From: SAR116 cluster bacterium AG-335-B03
GTDB taxonomy: Bacteria > Pseudomonadota > Alphaproteobacteria > Puniceispirillales > Marisalimonadaceae
Direction of reading: 5' to 3'
Assembly: GCA_003282435.1 (NCBI GenBank)
Contig: QBZG01000004.1
Coordinates: forward strand, 18,357-82,356
Length of the DNA stretch: 64,000 bases
In this document: positions 10,006 to 20,365 of the stretch, piece by piece
Numbering within the stretch: the first letter of the stretch is position 1
Layout: every line of letters starts with the position of its first letter
Position numbers and translations under genes: made by a program
Notes under the pieces: generated by a model
Seen by the model: only the letters and a program-made list of their open reading frames with translations
What the model was told of the DNA's origin: nothing
Databases searched by the model: none

Positions 10006-10079
10006 TGGAGGCCCGAAGCGGAATCGAACCGCTGTTAACGGCTTTGCAGGCCGCTGCATCACCACTCTGCCATCGGGCC
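10006..10079 (-). tRNA. tRNA-Cys (anticodon GCA)
   Basis: The minus-strand cloverleaf has acceptor arm GGCCCGA pairing with TCGGGCC, a T discriminator with encoded CCA, anticodon loop CTGCAAA (GCA, Cys), and T-arm GGTTCGATTCC. Its 3' end is only 19 bases before the selD start codon on the same strand, so the two are probably one transcript separated by tRNA 3' processing. Confidence 0.96.
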
Positions 10080-10267
10080 AATAGTTAAGATGATTTCTTT
10101 CTATAACTCTAGAATACCATACAAGCAAATAAAAAAAATGTTATGGATATATATTTTTTAAATACTTAATACATTTAACAATATGTTTTATATCTTGAAT
10201 ACGAATTTACTTTTCAATTATTTATTAAATGTTATTTAATGAATGATGAACTATTTTTGAGGTTTCA

Positions 10268-11647
10268 ATGTTTATCTTTTCTGGAAGAATAAATTTTTTA
10301 AGTATACTGCTCATTTTCTTTGTATGTTTTAATGTATCCAAGGTTAAGGGATCTGATCTTACATTTGAACACTCTATACATTTAGCCTTAAAAAATAGTC
10401 TTGAATTAAAAGCTCAAGATTATAGATTAGCAGCAGTAAAACATTCGCTTGGAGAAGCCAATTCTTCTAAGGATTGGATGAATTCTTTTTCTACAGTTTT
10501 CAATTCAACTAACAAAGATAGTAACTCTAATGGATTTTTTGGTGAAGATGACACGACTACTTCAACGATTTCTATAAGCAAAAATATATTTGATGGTGGA
10601 GAAGCATTTGAAAAGTACTCAATAGCTGAAGATAATTTAAAGCTACAAAAAGTTAGCTTAATTAAAGTTAAACAAAAGATAATTTTAGAGGCTATAAAAG
10701 CTTATTTGGACGTTTACTCAAATCAATCTGTTGTAAGATTAAGAAAAAGAAGTTTAAAAAGATTTAATGAAAACGTTGAAGCAACAAAACTTAAACTTGA
10801 AGCAGGTACAGTTACCCCAACCGTTTTAGCAGAAGCTCAATCGAAATACGCAAAAGCAAAGTATGAGTTAATTTTGGCTGAGGGTAATCTTAATAATTAT
10901 GCATCTAAGTTAAAAAGTATAACAAAGTTAAAGAATGTACCTAGTAATCTAAGACTTCCTAAATTAAATTTCAAAATACCTAAAACAGTCAATAAGGCAA
11001 TTAAAGTATCATTAGAGAATAATCCTATAATTTTAATTGCAAAACTAGAAAAAGATATAGCCAAAAAAAATGTTGAGTTAAAAAAATCAAATAACCGACC
11101 TTCACTTAAAATGGAATTTTTTGGGAAAGATAGTCAGTCATCAGTTAATACATCAACTAGTGACTACCAGAGCTATGGTGCAAACCTAACTTTTAGTACA
11201 CCTTTATTTTATAATGATTCTACAAAAGATAATATTAGGCGGCTTGATAAATTATTCATTGCTACATCTTTTGATTTATCGGAAAAAAATAGACAAGTAG
11301 AATTAAGTACGATTTCTTCTTATCATAATTATAAAAGTACTTTAGCAAAAACTTCTGCCTCTAGAAGTGAAAAAATATCTTCTTTATTAGCTTTAAATGG
11401 AATTAAAAAAGAAGCACAATTTGGTATTAGAACTGTCTTAGACGTTTTAGATGCAGAAGTTGAGTATTTAAACGCATCTACAAATGTAATTAAGAGTAAA
11501 GCAGACGAAATTTATAGTCAGTTTTATATAAAATCTATATTAGGTAATTTATCAATTAGAGATATTAATCGTGAATATAAACTTAATCATGATTTAAAAG
11601 AAAATAATTTAAATTTTAAAATATTGGACCCTAAGGCTTTTAACTAA
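10268..11647 (+). CDS. tolC: TolC-family outer-membrane efflux protein
   Basis: A 459-residue protein with a signal peptide (hydrophobic residues about 10-22, cleavage near VKG at 28). It has two internally similar helical repeats rich in EAQSKYAKAKYEL-type heptads, as in the TolC periplasmic barrel. It would form the trimeric outer-membrane exit duct for RND or type I exporters. No inner-membrane partner is adjacent. The order tolC-valS is usual in alphaproteobacteria, where a DUF2497 gene often lies between, but here only 26 bases separate them and that gene is missing. Confidence 0.88.
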   Translation: MFIFSGRINFLSILLIFFVCFNVSKVKGSDLTFEHSIHLALKNSLELKAQDYRLAAVKHSLGEANSSKDWMNSFSTVFNSTNKDSNSNGFFGEDDTTTSTISISKNIFDGGEAFEKYSIAEDNLKLQKVSLIKVKQKIILEAIKAYLDVYSNQSVVRLRKRSLKRFNENVEATKLKLEAGTVTPTVLAEAQSKYAKAKYELILAEGNLNNYASKLKSITKLKNVPSNLRLPKLNFKIPKTVNKAIKVSLENNPIILIAKLEKDIAKKNVELKKSNNRPSLKMEFFGKDSQSSVNTSTSDYQSYGANLTFSTPLFYNDSTKDNIRRLDKLFIATSFDLSEKNRQVELSTISSYHNYKSTLAKTSASRSEKISSLLALNGIKKEAQFGIRTVLDVLDAEVEYLNASTNVIKSKADEIYSQFYIKSILGNLSIRDINREYKLNHDLKENNLNFKILDPKAFN

Positions 11648-11673
11648 TTCAAAATCATGGATAAATTCAAAAT

Positions 11674-14313
11674 ATGATGGATAAAAGGTTTGATTCTAAA
11701 TCTATAGAGGATAAATGGTATAAAATATGGTTGGATAGTGGAGCTTTCTCATCTAATAGCTCTTCAACAAAAAAACCTTATGTTATAATGATGCCACCTC
11801 CTAATGTAACTGGCTCATTACATATTGGTCATGCACTAACTTTTACCATTCAAGATATATTAATAAGATTTCATAGAATGCAAGGGTTTGATGTTTTATG
11901 GCAACCTGGGACTGACCATGCAGGAATAGCTACTCAAATGGTTGTTGAAAGAGAGTTGGCAAAATTAAATCTTACTCGTCATAGTTTAGGTAGAGAGAAG
12001 TTTGTTGAAAAAGTATGGGAATGGAAGGAAAAATCAGGAGGGGAAATAACAAACCAGTTGAGAGCACTTGGGGCATCACCTGATTGGGAAAAAGAACGTT
12101 TTACAATGGATGATGGATTATCCAAAGCTGTTAATATTGTTTTTGTAAAATTATATAAAGAAGGTTTGATTTATAGGGATAAACGTCTTGTTAATTGGGA
12201 TCCAAAATTATTTACAGCAATTTCTGACCTTGAAGTAGAACAAAAAGAAATGCAAGGTAAGTTCTGGTATTTCAAATATCCTGTTGAAGATAGTGATGAA
12301 TTGTTAACTATAGCTACTACCAGACCAGAAACTATGTTGGGTGACACAGCTGTTGCTGTAAACCCAGAAGATGACAGATATAAACATTTAAGGGGTAAGA
12401 ATGTTATTTTACCCATTATGAATAGACCTATTCCTATAATTTTTGATAATTATTCAGATCCTGAAAAAGGTTCAGGAGCTGTAAAGATTACGCCTGCTCA
12501 CGATTTTAATGATTTTGAGGTAGGAAAGCGGCATAAACTAGAAATGATAAATATTTTTAATTCAGATGCTTCTATTAATGAAAACGGTCCAGATAGATAC
12601 GTAGGGTTAGATAGATTTACGGCAAGAAAAAAAATAATAGAACATATGAAATCATTAAATTTGTTAGTTAAAGAGGAAAATATTACACACACTGTTCCTC
12701 ACGGTGATAGATCTAACGTAATAGTTGAACCGTGGCTCATGGATCAGTGGTATGTAGATGCAAAAAAACTAGCTGTTCCTGCCATAAAAGCGGTTAAAAA
12801 TGGTAATACTCAGTTTGTTCCTAAAAATTGGGATAAGACATATTTTGAGTGGATGAATAATATCCAACCTTGGTGTGTTTCTAGACAGCTATGGTGGGGC
12901 CATAGAATACCTGCTTGGTTTGGTCCAGATAAAAAAATATTTGTCGAGACTAATAAACAAGAAGCAGAAACAGCTGCTGAATTACATTATGGAAAAAAAG
13001 TTACTCTAGATCAAGACGAAGATGTTTTAGACACTTGGTTTTCTTCAGCTTTATGGCCTTTTTCTACGCTTGGATGGCCTGAAAATACATCTGAGCTAAA
13101 AAAGTACTATCCAACAGATGTTTTAGTGACTGGATTTGATATCATTTTCTTTTGGGTTGCAAGAATGATGATGATGGGAATTCATTTTATGGACAAAGAA
13201 GTTCCTTTTAAAGAAGTTTATATTCACGCTCTAGTGAGAGACGATAAAGGACAAAAAATGTCAAAGTCAAAAGGTAATGTTTTAGATCCTTTAGACTTAT
13301 CTGAAAAGTATGGAGCGGACTCTTTAAGATTTACGCTAACAGCGATGGCAGCTCAGGGTAGGGATATTAAATTGTCAGAAGAGAGGATTGCTGGTTATAG
13401 AAATTTTAGTACTAAAATTTGGAATGGATGTAAATTTCTAGAATTCAATAATTGTATTACTGAATTAGAAAAAGATTTACTTATTATTAACCTTGACGTA
13501 AATAAATGGATAATTAACCTTTATAATAAATTAAATTTAAGAGTTAAAACTTCTATTAAAAATTATAAGTTTAATGATGCAGCGGATGCTTTATATCAAT
13601 TTATTTGGAAAGATTATTGTGACTGGTATATTGAGTTTATTAAACCTATTTTAATAAATACTAATGATTTAGATGCGCTTAATGAAACTAAAAATGTCTC
13701 TATAAATATAATGAAAAATGTTTTATTAATGTTACATCCCATAATGCCATATGTAACTGAAGAAATTTTTGAAAATCTTTTTCAATCATCTGAATTAGCA
13801 ATTTTATCCCCATGGCCCAAAACTATTAAAAGTAAAGATACATTAGAAAATGGCATAGATTTATCAATTCAATTAATTTCTGCAATAAGATCATTAAGAG
13901 TTGAAAAAAATATTCCTTCAAAGTCTAGACCTTACATTATATTTAAAAATGCAGATCCTGAAAAAAAGAAAATTATTATTGAAAATAAAAAACTAATAAT
14001 TAATTTAGCAAAATTAACTGATATAAAATTTTCTTCTGATAAAGTTTTGAATGATAAATTTATTGTGACTACTGTTGAAAATATTACTTTAATGCTTCCA
14101 CTTGAAGGTTTAATTGATGTTAATGAAGAGAAAAATAGGTTAAACAAAGAACTTACAAATATAAATCTTGAAATCGACATCATAAACAAACGATTAAATA
14201 ATCCAATGTTTATAGAAAAAGCACCTTCGAATGTTATAAATGAAGTCAAAACTAAACAAAGCATTTACACTCAAAGAAAATTTGAAATAGAAAAAGCCTT
14301 ATTAAATATATAA
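11674..14313 (+). CDS. valS: Valyl-tRNA synthetase
   Basis: An 879-residue class I synthetase that charges tRNA-Val with valine in the cytoplasm. It carries the HIGH motif in PPPNVTGSLHIGHALT, the CP1 editing domain (TTRPETMLGDTAVAV), the KMSKSKGN loop, an anticodon-binding domain, and a C-terminal coiled-coil arm from about residue 815 typical of ValRS. Full length. The start is one of two adjacent ATG codons (11674 or 11677). A short near-repeat of the start region lies just upstream at 11656-11671. Confidence 0.96.
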   Translation: MMDKRFDSKSIEDKWYKIWLDSGAFSSNSSSTKKPYVIMMPPPNVTGSLHIGHALTFTIQDILIRFHRMQGFDVLWQPGTDHAGIATQMVVERELAKLNLTRHSLGREKFVEKVWEWKEKSGGEITNQLRALGASPDWEKERFTMDDGLSKAVNIVFVKLYKEGLIYRDKRLVNWDPKLFTAISDLEVEQKEMQGKFWYFKYPVEDSDELLTIATTRPETMLGDTAVAVNPEDDRYKHLRGKNVILPIMNRPIPIIFDNYSDPEKGSGAVKITPAHDFNDFEVGKRHKLEMINIFNSDASINENGPDRYVGLDRFTARKKIIEHMKSLNLLVKEENITHTVPHGDRSNVIVEPWLMDQWYVDAKKLAVPAIKAVKNGNTQFVPKNWDKTYFEWMNNIQPWCVSRQLWWGHRIPAWFGPDKKIFVETNKQEAETAAELHYGKKVTLDQDEDVLDTWFSSALWPFSTLGWPENTSELKKYYPTDVLVTGFDIIFFWVARMMMMGIHFMDKEVPFKEVYIHALVRDDKGQKMSKSKGNVLDPLDLSEKYGADSLRFTLTAMAAQGRDIKLSEERIAGYRNFSTKIWNGCKFLEFNNCITELEKDLLIINLDVNKWIINLYNKLNLRVKTSIKNYKFNDAADALYQFIWKDYCDWYIEFIKPILINTNDLDALNETKNVSINIMKNVLLMLHPIMPYVTEEIFENLFQSSELAILSPWPKTIKSKDTLENGIDLSIQLISAIRSLRVEKNIPSKSRPYIIFKNADPEKKKIIIENKKLIINLAKLTDIKFSSDKVLNDKFIVTTVENITLMLPLEGLIDVNEEKNRLNKELTNINLEIDIINKRLNNPMFIEKAPSNVINEVKTKQSIYTQRKFEIEKALLNI

Positions 14314-14334
14314 GATAGAAAATTAGAGGAAAAG

Positions 14335-16185
14335 ATGAAAAATTCTAAAACAGTTTTAATTGATAAAAATCCCGGAAGAAATTCTCAAACATTTGGAGTT
14401 GCAAGGAATTTAAATACTGACTTAGATTTAATTCATGAACCTTCAATTGGAGTTGTCGGTAATAAAGGTGATTCACAATGTTATTTTGGTGTAGAAGAAA
14501 AAGTTAGGACAATACACGAGTGTTTAAGATTAAGAATAGGACAAAAACCAGGCGATATTTTTATGCGTTTAGTTCAACCTGAATACACTGTAGCGACATC
14601 AGACGGCATAAGAAATGGTACAAAAGAAATGCGTTACTCCTTAATTGGGCGAGAGGTTACTAACGACACATTATGTGAGCACCTCAGCGCATCAGGGCTA
14701 GAAGGAACTATTGCCGTTGTTGCTTGTGATAAGCCTCCTGTTGGAACCTTATCTGCTATTTTAGAACATAATAGGCCAGCAATAATTATGTCTGATGGAT
14801 CGATTAGACCTGGAGTTGATTCAGTAACTAAAGAACCTATTGATTTAATTACAGCTTATCAACTTGCTGGAAGTGATGATGAAGTTTTAAAAAAAAGAAT
14901 AGCATGTGAAGCATGCCCAGGTCATGGAAGTTGTGGAGGTATTTTTACATATAATACTATGCAGACTTTTATTGGTGTCGTTGGCATGCAACCATTAGAA
15001 ATGGTTTCACCTGCCTCTGAAGATCAAAGAAGGTTAGAAGATTTTCCAAATAAATTAATTACTTATTTAGATAATATGATCAAAAATGATATTAAACCTA
15101 GAGATATAGTTACAAGAGATTCTATAAGAAATGCTATTATTGTCGCCATGTCTATAGGTGGTTCAACTAATGTGATGCTACATGCACCAGAATTAGCTCG
15201 TGCTGCAGGGTATAGTAACTTTAATAAAGATATTATGAGTTTCGAAGAATTTAATCATTTATCAAAAAATGTTGTTCCTGTTTTAGTTGATGCCAGACCT
15301 TTTGGTAAATATTCAATGGTTGATATAGATGCTAAGGGTGGTGTTCAAGTTTTTGTAAAAGATTTGCTAGATTCTGGTTTGTTAAATGGAAATACACTTA
15401 CATGTACTGGCGAAACATTAAATGAGCAAATTACCAGACTAGATCCTAAAAGTCCTGATGGTAATGTTATATATCCTGTAAAAAAACCTTTTAAAGAAAC
15501 AGGCGGCCTTAGGCTTCTAGGAGGTAACTTATCTCCTGAATACAGTTCAATTTTAAAGTTAGCGGGCGTTGAGGGCGGTCTAGAAAATAATGTATTTATA
15601 GGAAAAGCCAGGATTTTTGATGGTGAACAAAAACTACTTGATGCTCTGGAAAATGAACCAGAAAAATTCATGAATAAAGATATGATAATAGTTAGATATG
15701 AAGGACCTGTAGGTGGCCCTGGAATGCCAGAAATGTTAGATTCAACTTCTAGAATAACTGCATTATGCAGAGAGAAGGATATTATTGTGGGCTTAATGAC
15801 TGATGGTCGCTTTTCTGGAGGATCAGTTGGTCTTGTTATTGGTCATGTTGGTCCAGAAGCTGCTGTTGGGGGGCCTATTGGTCTAATTAAGGATAAAGAT
15901 GAAATTGTTGTTGATCTAAATAAAAATACTCTAACTTGCACTCAACTATTAGATGAAAATATTTTGAGGGAAAGAAAAAATGACTGGAAAAAAAATGTTG
16001 ATGATAACAATGGATTACATCCTGCAGTGGGGATTGCAGATACTAGACTATTAAATAGAATGAGAAGCTCAGCCGTTTCAGCTATATATGGGGCAGGAAT
16101 GCATCCCGACAGAAAAGTTTGGATACCTGACCCACGTGAGATTAAAAAGTCAGATTTCATCCCAAAAAATATTCATAAAAATTAA
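14335..16185 (+). CDS. ilvD: Dihydroxy-acid dehydratase (IlvD/Edd family)
   Basis: A 616-residue IlvD/Edd-family iron-sulfur dehydratase. Cluster cysteines are visible in VACDKPPVGT and in CPGHGSCGG, the latter followed by FTYNTMQTF. The conserved C-terminal stretch LMTDGRFSGG is present. The expected reaction is the dehydration of 2,3-dihydroxy-3-methylvalerate and -isovalerate in isoleucine and valine synthesis. ACDKPPVGT differs from the textbook GCDK-T-PG form, so a sugar-acid dehydratase cannot be excluded. A strong ribosome site (GAGGAAAAG) precedes the ATG. The gene ends one base from the convergent xth gene. Confidence 0.82.
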   Translation: MKNSKTVLIDKNPGRNSQTFGVARNLNTDLDLIHEPSIGVVGNKGDSQCYFGVEEKVRTIHECLRLRIGQKPGDIFMRLVQPEYTVATSDGIRNGTKEMRYSLIGREVTNDTLCEHLSASGLEGTIAVVACDKPPVGTLSAILEHNRPAIIMSDGSIRPGVDSVTKEPIDLITAYQLAGSDDEVLKKRIACEACPGHGSCGGIFTYNTMQTFIGVVGMQPLEMVSPASEDQRRLEDFPNKLITYLDNMIKNDIKPRDIVTRDSIRNAIIVAMSIGGSTNVMLHAPELARAAGYSNFNKDIMSFEEFNHLSKNVVPVLVDARPFGKYSMVDIDAKGGVQVFVKDLLDSGLLNGNTLTCTGETLNEQITRLDPKSPDGNVIYPVKKPFKETGGLRLLGGNLSPEYSSILKLAGVEGGLENNVFIGKARIFDGEQKLLDALENEPEKFMNKDMIIVRYEGPVGGPGMPEMLDSTSRITALCREKDIIVGLMTDGRFSGGSVGLVIGHVGPEAAVGGPIGLIKDKDEIVVDLNKNTLTCTQLLDENILRERKNDWKKNVDDNNGLHPAVGIADTRLLNRMRSSAVSAIYGAGMHPDRKVWIPDPREIKKSDFIPKNIHKN

Positions 16186-16186
16186 T

Positions 16187-16978
16187 TTAAAAATTTTCTA
16201 TTTTAATCCAAATTGGAGTGTGATCACTAGGTTTTTCGTGTCCCCTAGGTCTTTTATCTATGCCAACATCAATTAAAGTATCTACTATTTCTGGAGAAAT
16301 GAGAAAAAAATCAATTCTTATACCATTATCTTTTTGCCAAGCCCCAGCCTGATAATCCCAAAAACTATACTCTTTTAAATTTGGATATTTTAACCTATAT
16401 GAATCAATTAAACCTATATTTATTAACTCTTTCATGCTTCTTCTTGTTTCTTTAAGATATAGAGCATCATCTTGCCACTTTGAAACATCATAACAGTCAT
16501 TATCTTCTTGAATGACGTTAAAGTCTCCTCCTAAAATTAGAGGTTCATTTTTATCATAGATTTCTTCTGTGTATTTTATAAGACGCTTCATCCAGTTGAT
16601 TTTATAATCATATTTAGGGCCAGGAGCCGGATTACCGTTCGGTAAATATAAACAAATTATGTTAATACTTTCAATTTTAACATGTAAAAATCTAGCTTGA
16701 TCGTCTTCAATTATATCTTGATTATAAAAAGGTAGTATACGATTTATTTCATTAATCTTAAATTTACTTGCAATTGCAACGCCATTGTAAGATTTTTGTC
16801 CAGATGCTATTACGTCAAATCCTATTTCATTAAAATCTTTAAAAGGAAAGTTTTCGTTAATAGTCTTTGTTTCTTGCATCAAAATGATATCAATTTCACT
16901 TTGATCTATCCAATTGATTACATTTGGCAACCGCATTTTAATTGAGTTAACATTAAAACTTGCTATTTTTAATGACAT
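16187..16978 (-). CDS. xth: Exodeoxyribonuclease III (AP endonuclease)
   Basis: A 263-residue protein of the exonuclease III / endonuclease-exonuclease-phosphatase fold. The N-terminal motif IASFNVNSIK, the catalytic Glu in LMQETK, the motif LGGDFNV, and the C-terminal SDHTPIW are all present. It acts in base-excision repair by cutting at abasic sites and trimming 3' blocked ends. It lies 17 bases downstream of the erpA-like gene on the same strand, as in many alphaproteobacteria. Confidence 0.93.
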   Translation of the reverse strand: MSLKIASFNVNSIKMRLPNVINWIDQSEIDIILMQETKTINENFPFKDFNEIGFDVIASGQKSYNGVAIASKFKINEINRILPFYNQDIIEDDQARFLHVKIESINIICLYLPNGNPAPGPKYDYKINWMKRLIKYTEEIYDKNEPLILGGDFNVIQEDNDCYDVSKWQDDALYLKETRRSMKELINIGLIDSYRLKYPNLKEYSFWDYQAGAWQKDNGIRIDFFLISPEIVDTLIDVGIDKRPRGHEKPSDHTPIWIKIENF

Positions 16979-16995
16979 TTATTTTTTTAATAAAA

Positions 16996-17343
16996 TCATA
17001 TTGAAAAACTAGTTCCGCAACCACAGTTAGCTGTTGCGTTAGGGTTCTCAATTCTAAAATAGGTGCCAGCTAATTCAGATATATATTCTAAAGTACTACC
17101 ATTAAGAAAATCCATTGATATTCTATCAACTAAATATTTAATTCCACTTTCTTTAAAAACTAAATCGTCGCTATTTGGTGAAGAAACAAAGGAAAAATCA
17201 TATTGGAAACCAGAACATCCGCCACCCAGTACAGAAATTCTAAAGTAAGAGCCTTTTTCATTTTTCAATAAAAACTTAATTCTATTTATAGCTTCTTTAG
17301 ATAATTTAAATTCTTGTTTACTGATTTCACTAACTTCATTCAT
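16996..17343 (-). CDS. erpA: Iron-sulfur cluster insertion protein ErpA (A-type carrier)
   Basis: A 115-residue A-type carrier that passes iron-sulfur clusters to apo-enzymes. The three cluster-binding cysteines are Cys43 in GGGCSGFQY and Cys107/Cys109 in the C-terminal CGCGTSF. Its position beside xth and divergent from dgt matches the alphaproteobacterial erpA locus, which favours ErpA over IscA or SufA, but the three are hard to separate by sequence alone. Confidence 0.88.
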   Translation of the reverse strand: MNEVSEISKQEFKLSKEAINRIKFLLKNEKGSYFRISVLGGGCSGFQYDFSFVSSPNSDDLVFKESGIKYLVDRISMDFLNGSTLEYISELAGTYFRIENPNATANCGCGTSFSI

Positions 17344-17434
17344 TATAAAAACCTTGCAAAATTTACTAATTGAAAGAGCAAATACAAATGTTAAAGTATA
17401 AATATCATATAATTATATATAAATGAATTAATTA

Positions 17435-18613
17435 TTGGAAATATTATTGAAAAATAATGACGACAATCGATATCTAAGTTCCTTTGCTTGTTATAGTTCT
17501 GAAAGTAGGGGGAGAATGTATACTGATGAACCTCTTATACTTGGACGCTCAGAATTTCAAAGAGATAGAGATAGAATTATTCATTCAGAGGCTTTTAGGC
17601 GGTTAAAAGATAAAACACAAGTTTTTGTATATCACGATGGAGATCATTATAGAACTCGTCTTACTCACACACTTGAAGTTTCCCAAATTGCAAGGTCAAT
17701 TGCAAAAGCCCTTAAAATTAACGAAGATTTGGCTGAGACTATTGCATTAGCTCATGATTTAGGACATCCTCCACTTGGTCATAGAGGTGAAGATGTCCTG
17801 AAAAAACTAATGATAAAATGTGGTGGTTTTAATCATAATGAACAATCTATAAGAGTTGTAACATTACTAGAAAAAAAATATCCTTATTTTAATGGCTTAA
17901 ATCTTACATTTGAAACATTAGAAGGATTGATCAAACATAATGGACCATTTCTAGATAAAAGAGAAATACCATACACTATTGACGAAATTAATAAAATATT
18001 TCCATTAGATTTAAATACTTATCCTTCTCTTGAAGGGCAGGTGGCAAATATTTCAGATGATATTGCTTACTTAACTCATGACTTTGACGATGGTCTTCGT
18101 GAGGGCTTATTTACAATAAATGATCTTCGTAAAATTAAAATTATTGATGAAATTTTACATAAGTTAAAAAAAGAATTTGTAAATATTAAAATTGATATTT
18201 TAATTCATCAATTTATAAGGCATTTGATAAGTTATTTTATAAATGACGTAGTTTCGAACTCGTTAATTGTCATAAATGTTAATAATTTTGAAAATGTTAA
18301 CCAAATTCGGTGTTTTGAAAATAAAATAATCAAACTTAGTCCTACTGCTCACAGTAATATGGAAGAAATCAGAAATTTTTTATTTCAAAATATGTATAAC
18401 AACGATATTTTGATAAATAAATTACAAAATAATTGTTTAATGATAGAAAAATTATTTTTTCTATTCCATAAAGATACAAATTTGTTACCAGAACAGTGGA
18501 AAAATTTAAAAGGAAGGCTCTCGGAGACTAAACAATCACGAGTAATTACAGATTATATTGCAGGTATGACAGATGGTTATTTAAAAAGAGAATACCAGAA
18601 ATATTTTGACTAG
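17435..18613 (+). CDS. dgt: Deoxyguanosinetriphosphate triphosphohydrolase-like protein (HD domain)
   Basis: A 392-residue HD-superfamily dNTPase of the dgt type 2 family. The N-terminal signature FQRDRDRIIHSEAFRRLKDK is followed by metal ligands His78, His107 and Asp108 in THTLEV and LAHDLGHPPLGH. The family hydrolyses dNTPs to deoxynucleosides and triphosphate. The TTG start at 17435 (or 17447) is chosen because the family-conserved residues before FQRDR (ESRGRMY) lie upstream of the first ATG. argS follows after 5 bases. Confidence 0.88.
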   Translation: MEILLKNNDDNRYLSSFACYSSESRGRMYTDEPLILGRSEFQRDRDRIIHSEAFRRLKDKTQVFVYHDGDHYRTRLTHTLEVSQIARSIAKALKINEDLAETIALAHDLGHPPLGHRGEDVLKKLMIKCGGFNHNEQSIRVVTLLEKKYPYFNGLNLTFETLEGLIKHNGPFLDKREIPYTIDEINKIFPLDLNTYPSLEGQVANISDDIAYLTHDFDDGLREGLFTINDLRKIKIIDEILHKLKKEFVNIKIDILIHQFIRHLISYFINDVVSNSLIVINVNNFENVNQIRCFENKIIKLSPTAHSNMEEIRNFLFQNMYNNDILINKLQNNCLMIEKLFFLFHKDTNLLPEQWKNLKGRLSETKQSRVITDYIAGMTDGYLKREYQKYFD

Positions 18614-18618
18614 GAAAA

Positions 18619-20364
18619 TTGAAGTTTATGAACATTTATAAAATTTATTTTAATCATATTATTGAATTACTTGATAAGTTCAAATTAGATTCTAATTATA
18701 ACTTTGAGAATACTGAAATACTTAAAAAGATTACATTAGAACCTCCAAAGAATAGTATTAATGGGGATATGTCCACTAATTTAGCAATGCTTTTAAGTAA
18801 AAGTTTAAAGTTAAATCCAAAAGAAATTGCTAATAAACTTAAACCATATATTTCAAAGCTGCCAAATGTTGAACTTGTCGATATCGCTGGACCTGGTTTT
18901 ATTAATATCACATTAAAGCAAAAAAGTTGGTCAGATTGCATAAAGAAAATACTTCTAGACCCTGAAAATTGGTACAAACAGGATCTTGGAAAGGGTAAAA
19001 GAATTAATTTAGAATATATCTCTGCTAATCCAACCGGTCCGTTACATGCTGGTCACGCTAGAGGAGCTGTTTTTGGAGATGCGCTTGCTTCTCTTTTAAA
19101 TGAGGTTGGATATAAAGTTATAAGAGAATATTATATCAATGATGCAGGAAGTCAGATAGAAAAATTAGTTGAGTCTTCTTTGCTAAGATATGATGAATGT
19201 AATGGTAAAAATATAAAAGATATTCCAGAAGGTCTTTATCCAGGCGAGTATTTAAAGGATGTAGGAAAAGCACTTTTAAAAAAATATGGAAAAAACTTAA
19301 AACAAAATTCAAAAGAAGATATTTTTAATTTAGTTAGAGAAGTTTCTTTAGAAGTTATAATGAAAATGATTAAAGAAGATCTTTATGAGTTAGGTATTGA
19401 AATGGATGTATTCACTAGTGAACATAATATCATTTCGGGAAATTTATTGACAGACATACTAACTATACTCCAGGATAAAAATCTGACTTATTATGGAACT
19501 CTTGATCCTCCAAAGGGTGTAGATCCAAAAAAATGGGAAAAGCGAGTACAATTTCTTTTTAAATCCACTGTTTATGGTGATGACTCTGATAGGGCCTTAA
19601 AAAAGTCAGATGGTAGTTGGACTTATTTTGCAACTGATATGGCTTATCATCTAGATAAAATTAATAGAACAAATGGAGATTTAATAAATGTCCTAGGTGC
19701 CGATCATACAGGATACATATCAAGAATTAATGCAGCAGTTAATGCTCTTTCGAATGGTTCAATTTCCATAGATACGAAAGTATGTGCGTTGGTAAACCTT
19801 ATGGAAAATGGTAAGCCAATAAAAATGAGTAAAAGAGCAGGAAATTTTGTGACACTTTCTGATATAATAAATGCAGTTGGAAAAGACGTAATCAGATTTA
19901 TAATGTTAACTAGAAGAAATGATCAATCTTTAGACTTTGATTTTAAAAAGGTTATGGAAAAGTCAAAAGAAAATCCAGTTTTTTATGTACAATATGCGCA
20001 TGCTCGTTGCAATTCTATTTTTAAATCAGCAGAAATATTAGAAGAAAATCTTCATATTGAAAACACAGATTTATTAAGTGGAAAAGATGAAATTCAATTG
20101 ATAAAATTTATTTCTCAATGGCCTAGAACATTAGAGTTGGCGGCTAAAAATCATGAACCTCACAGGATTTGTTATTATTTAATAGAGCTTTCTAGTATGT
20201 TTCATTCTTTATGGAATAAAGGTAAAGATAATATCAACGTTAAATTTATAGTTGAAAAAGATATCAATTTAACGAATGCAAGATTATTATTAGTTAAAGC
20301 AGTGGCTTTAACAATTAGAAAAGGGTTAAGTATTCTTAAAATAAAGCCAATTTTTGAAATGTAA
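18619..20364 (+). CDS. argS: Arginyl-tRNA synthetase
   Basis: A 581-residue class I synthetase. It has an N-terminal Arg-tRNA additional domain (about 1-110), the HIGH-type motif in NPTGPLHAGHARGA, a KMSKRAGN-type loop, and the DALR anticodon domain at the C-terminus. It charges tRNA-Arg. The frame opens with TTG at 18619, and ATG at 18628 is an equally good start. It sits between dgt and the SPOR gene, the standard alphaproteobacterial order. Confidence 0.95.
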   Translation: MKFMNIYKIYFNHIIELLDKFKLDSNYNFENTEILKKITLEPPKNSINGDMSTNLAMLLSKSLKLNPKEIANKLKPYISKLPNVELVDIAGPGFINITLKQKSWSDCIKKILLDPENWYKQDLGKGKRINLEYISANPTGPLHAGHARGAVFGDALASLLNEVGYKVIREYYINDAGSQIEKLVESSLLRYDECNGKNIKDIPEGLYPGEYLKDVGKALLKKYGKNLKQNSKEDIFNLVREVSLEVIMKMIKEDLYELGIEMDVFTSEHNIISGNLLTDILTILQDKNLTYYGTLDPPKGVDPKKWEKRVQFLFKSTVYGDDSDRALKKSDGSWTYFATDMAYHLDKINRTNGDLINVLGADHTGYISRINAAVNALSNGSISIDTKVCALVNLMENGKPIKMSKRAGNFVTLSDIINAVGKDVIRFIMLTRRNDQSLDFDFKKVMEKSKENPVFYVQYAHARCNSIFKSAEILEENLHIENTDLLSGKDEIQLIKFISQWPRTLELAAKNHEPHRICYYLIELSSMFHSLWNKGKDNINVKFIVEKDINLTNARLLLVKAVALTIRKGLSILKIKPIFEM

Positions 20365-20365
20365 A

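Noticed and set aside
10080-10267. Intergenic stretch before tolC
   Set aside because: It is 188 bases of AT-rich DNA between divergent units that must contain promoters, but nothing recognisable as a gene, RNA or operator.
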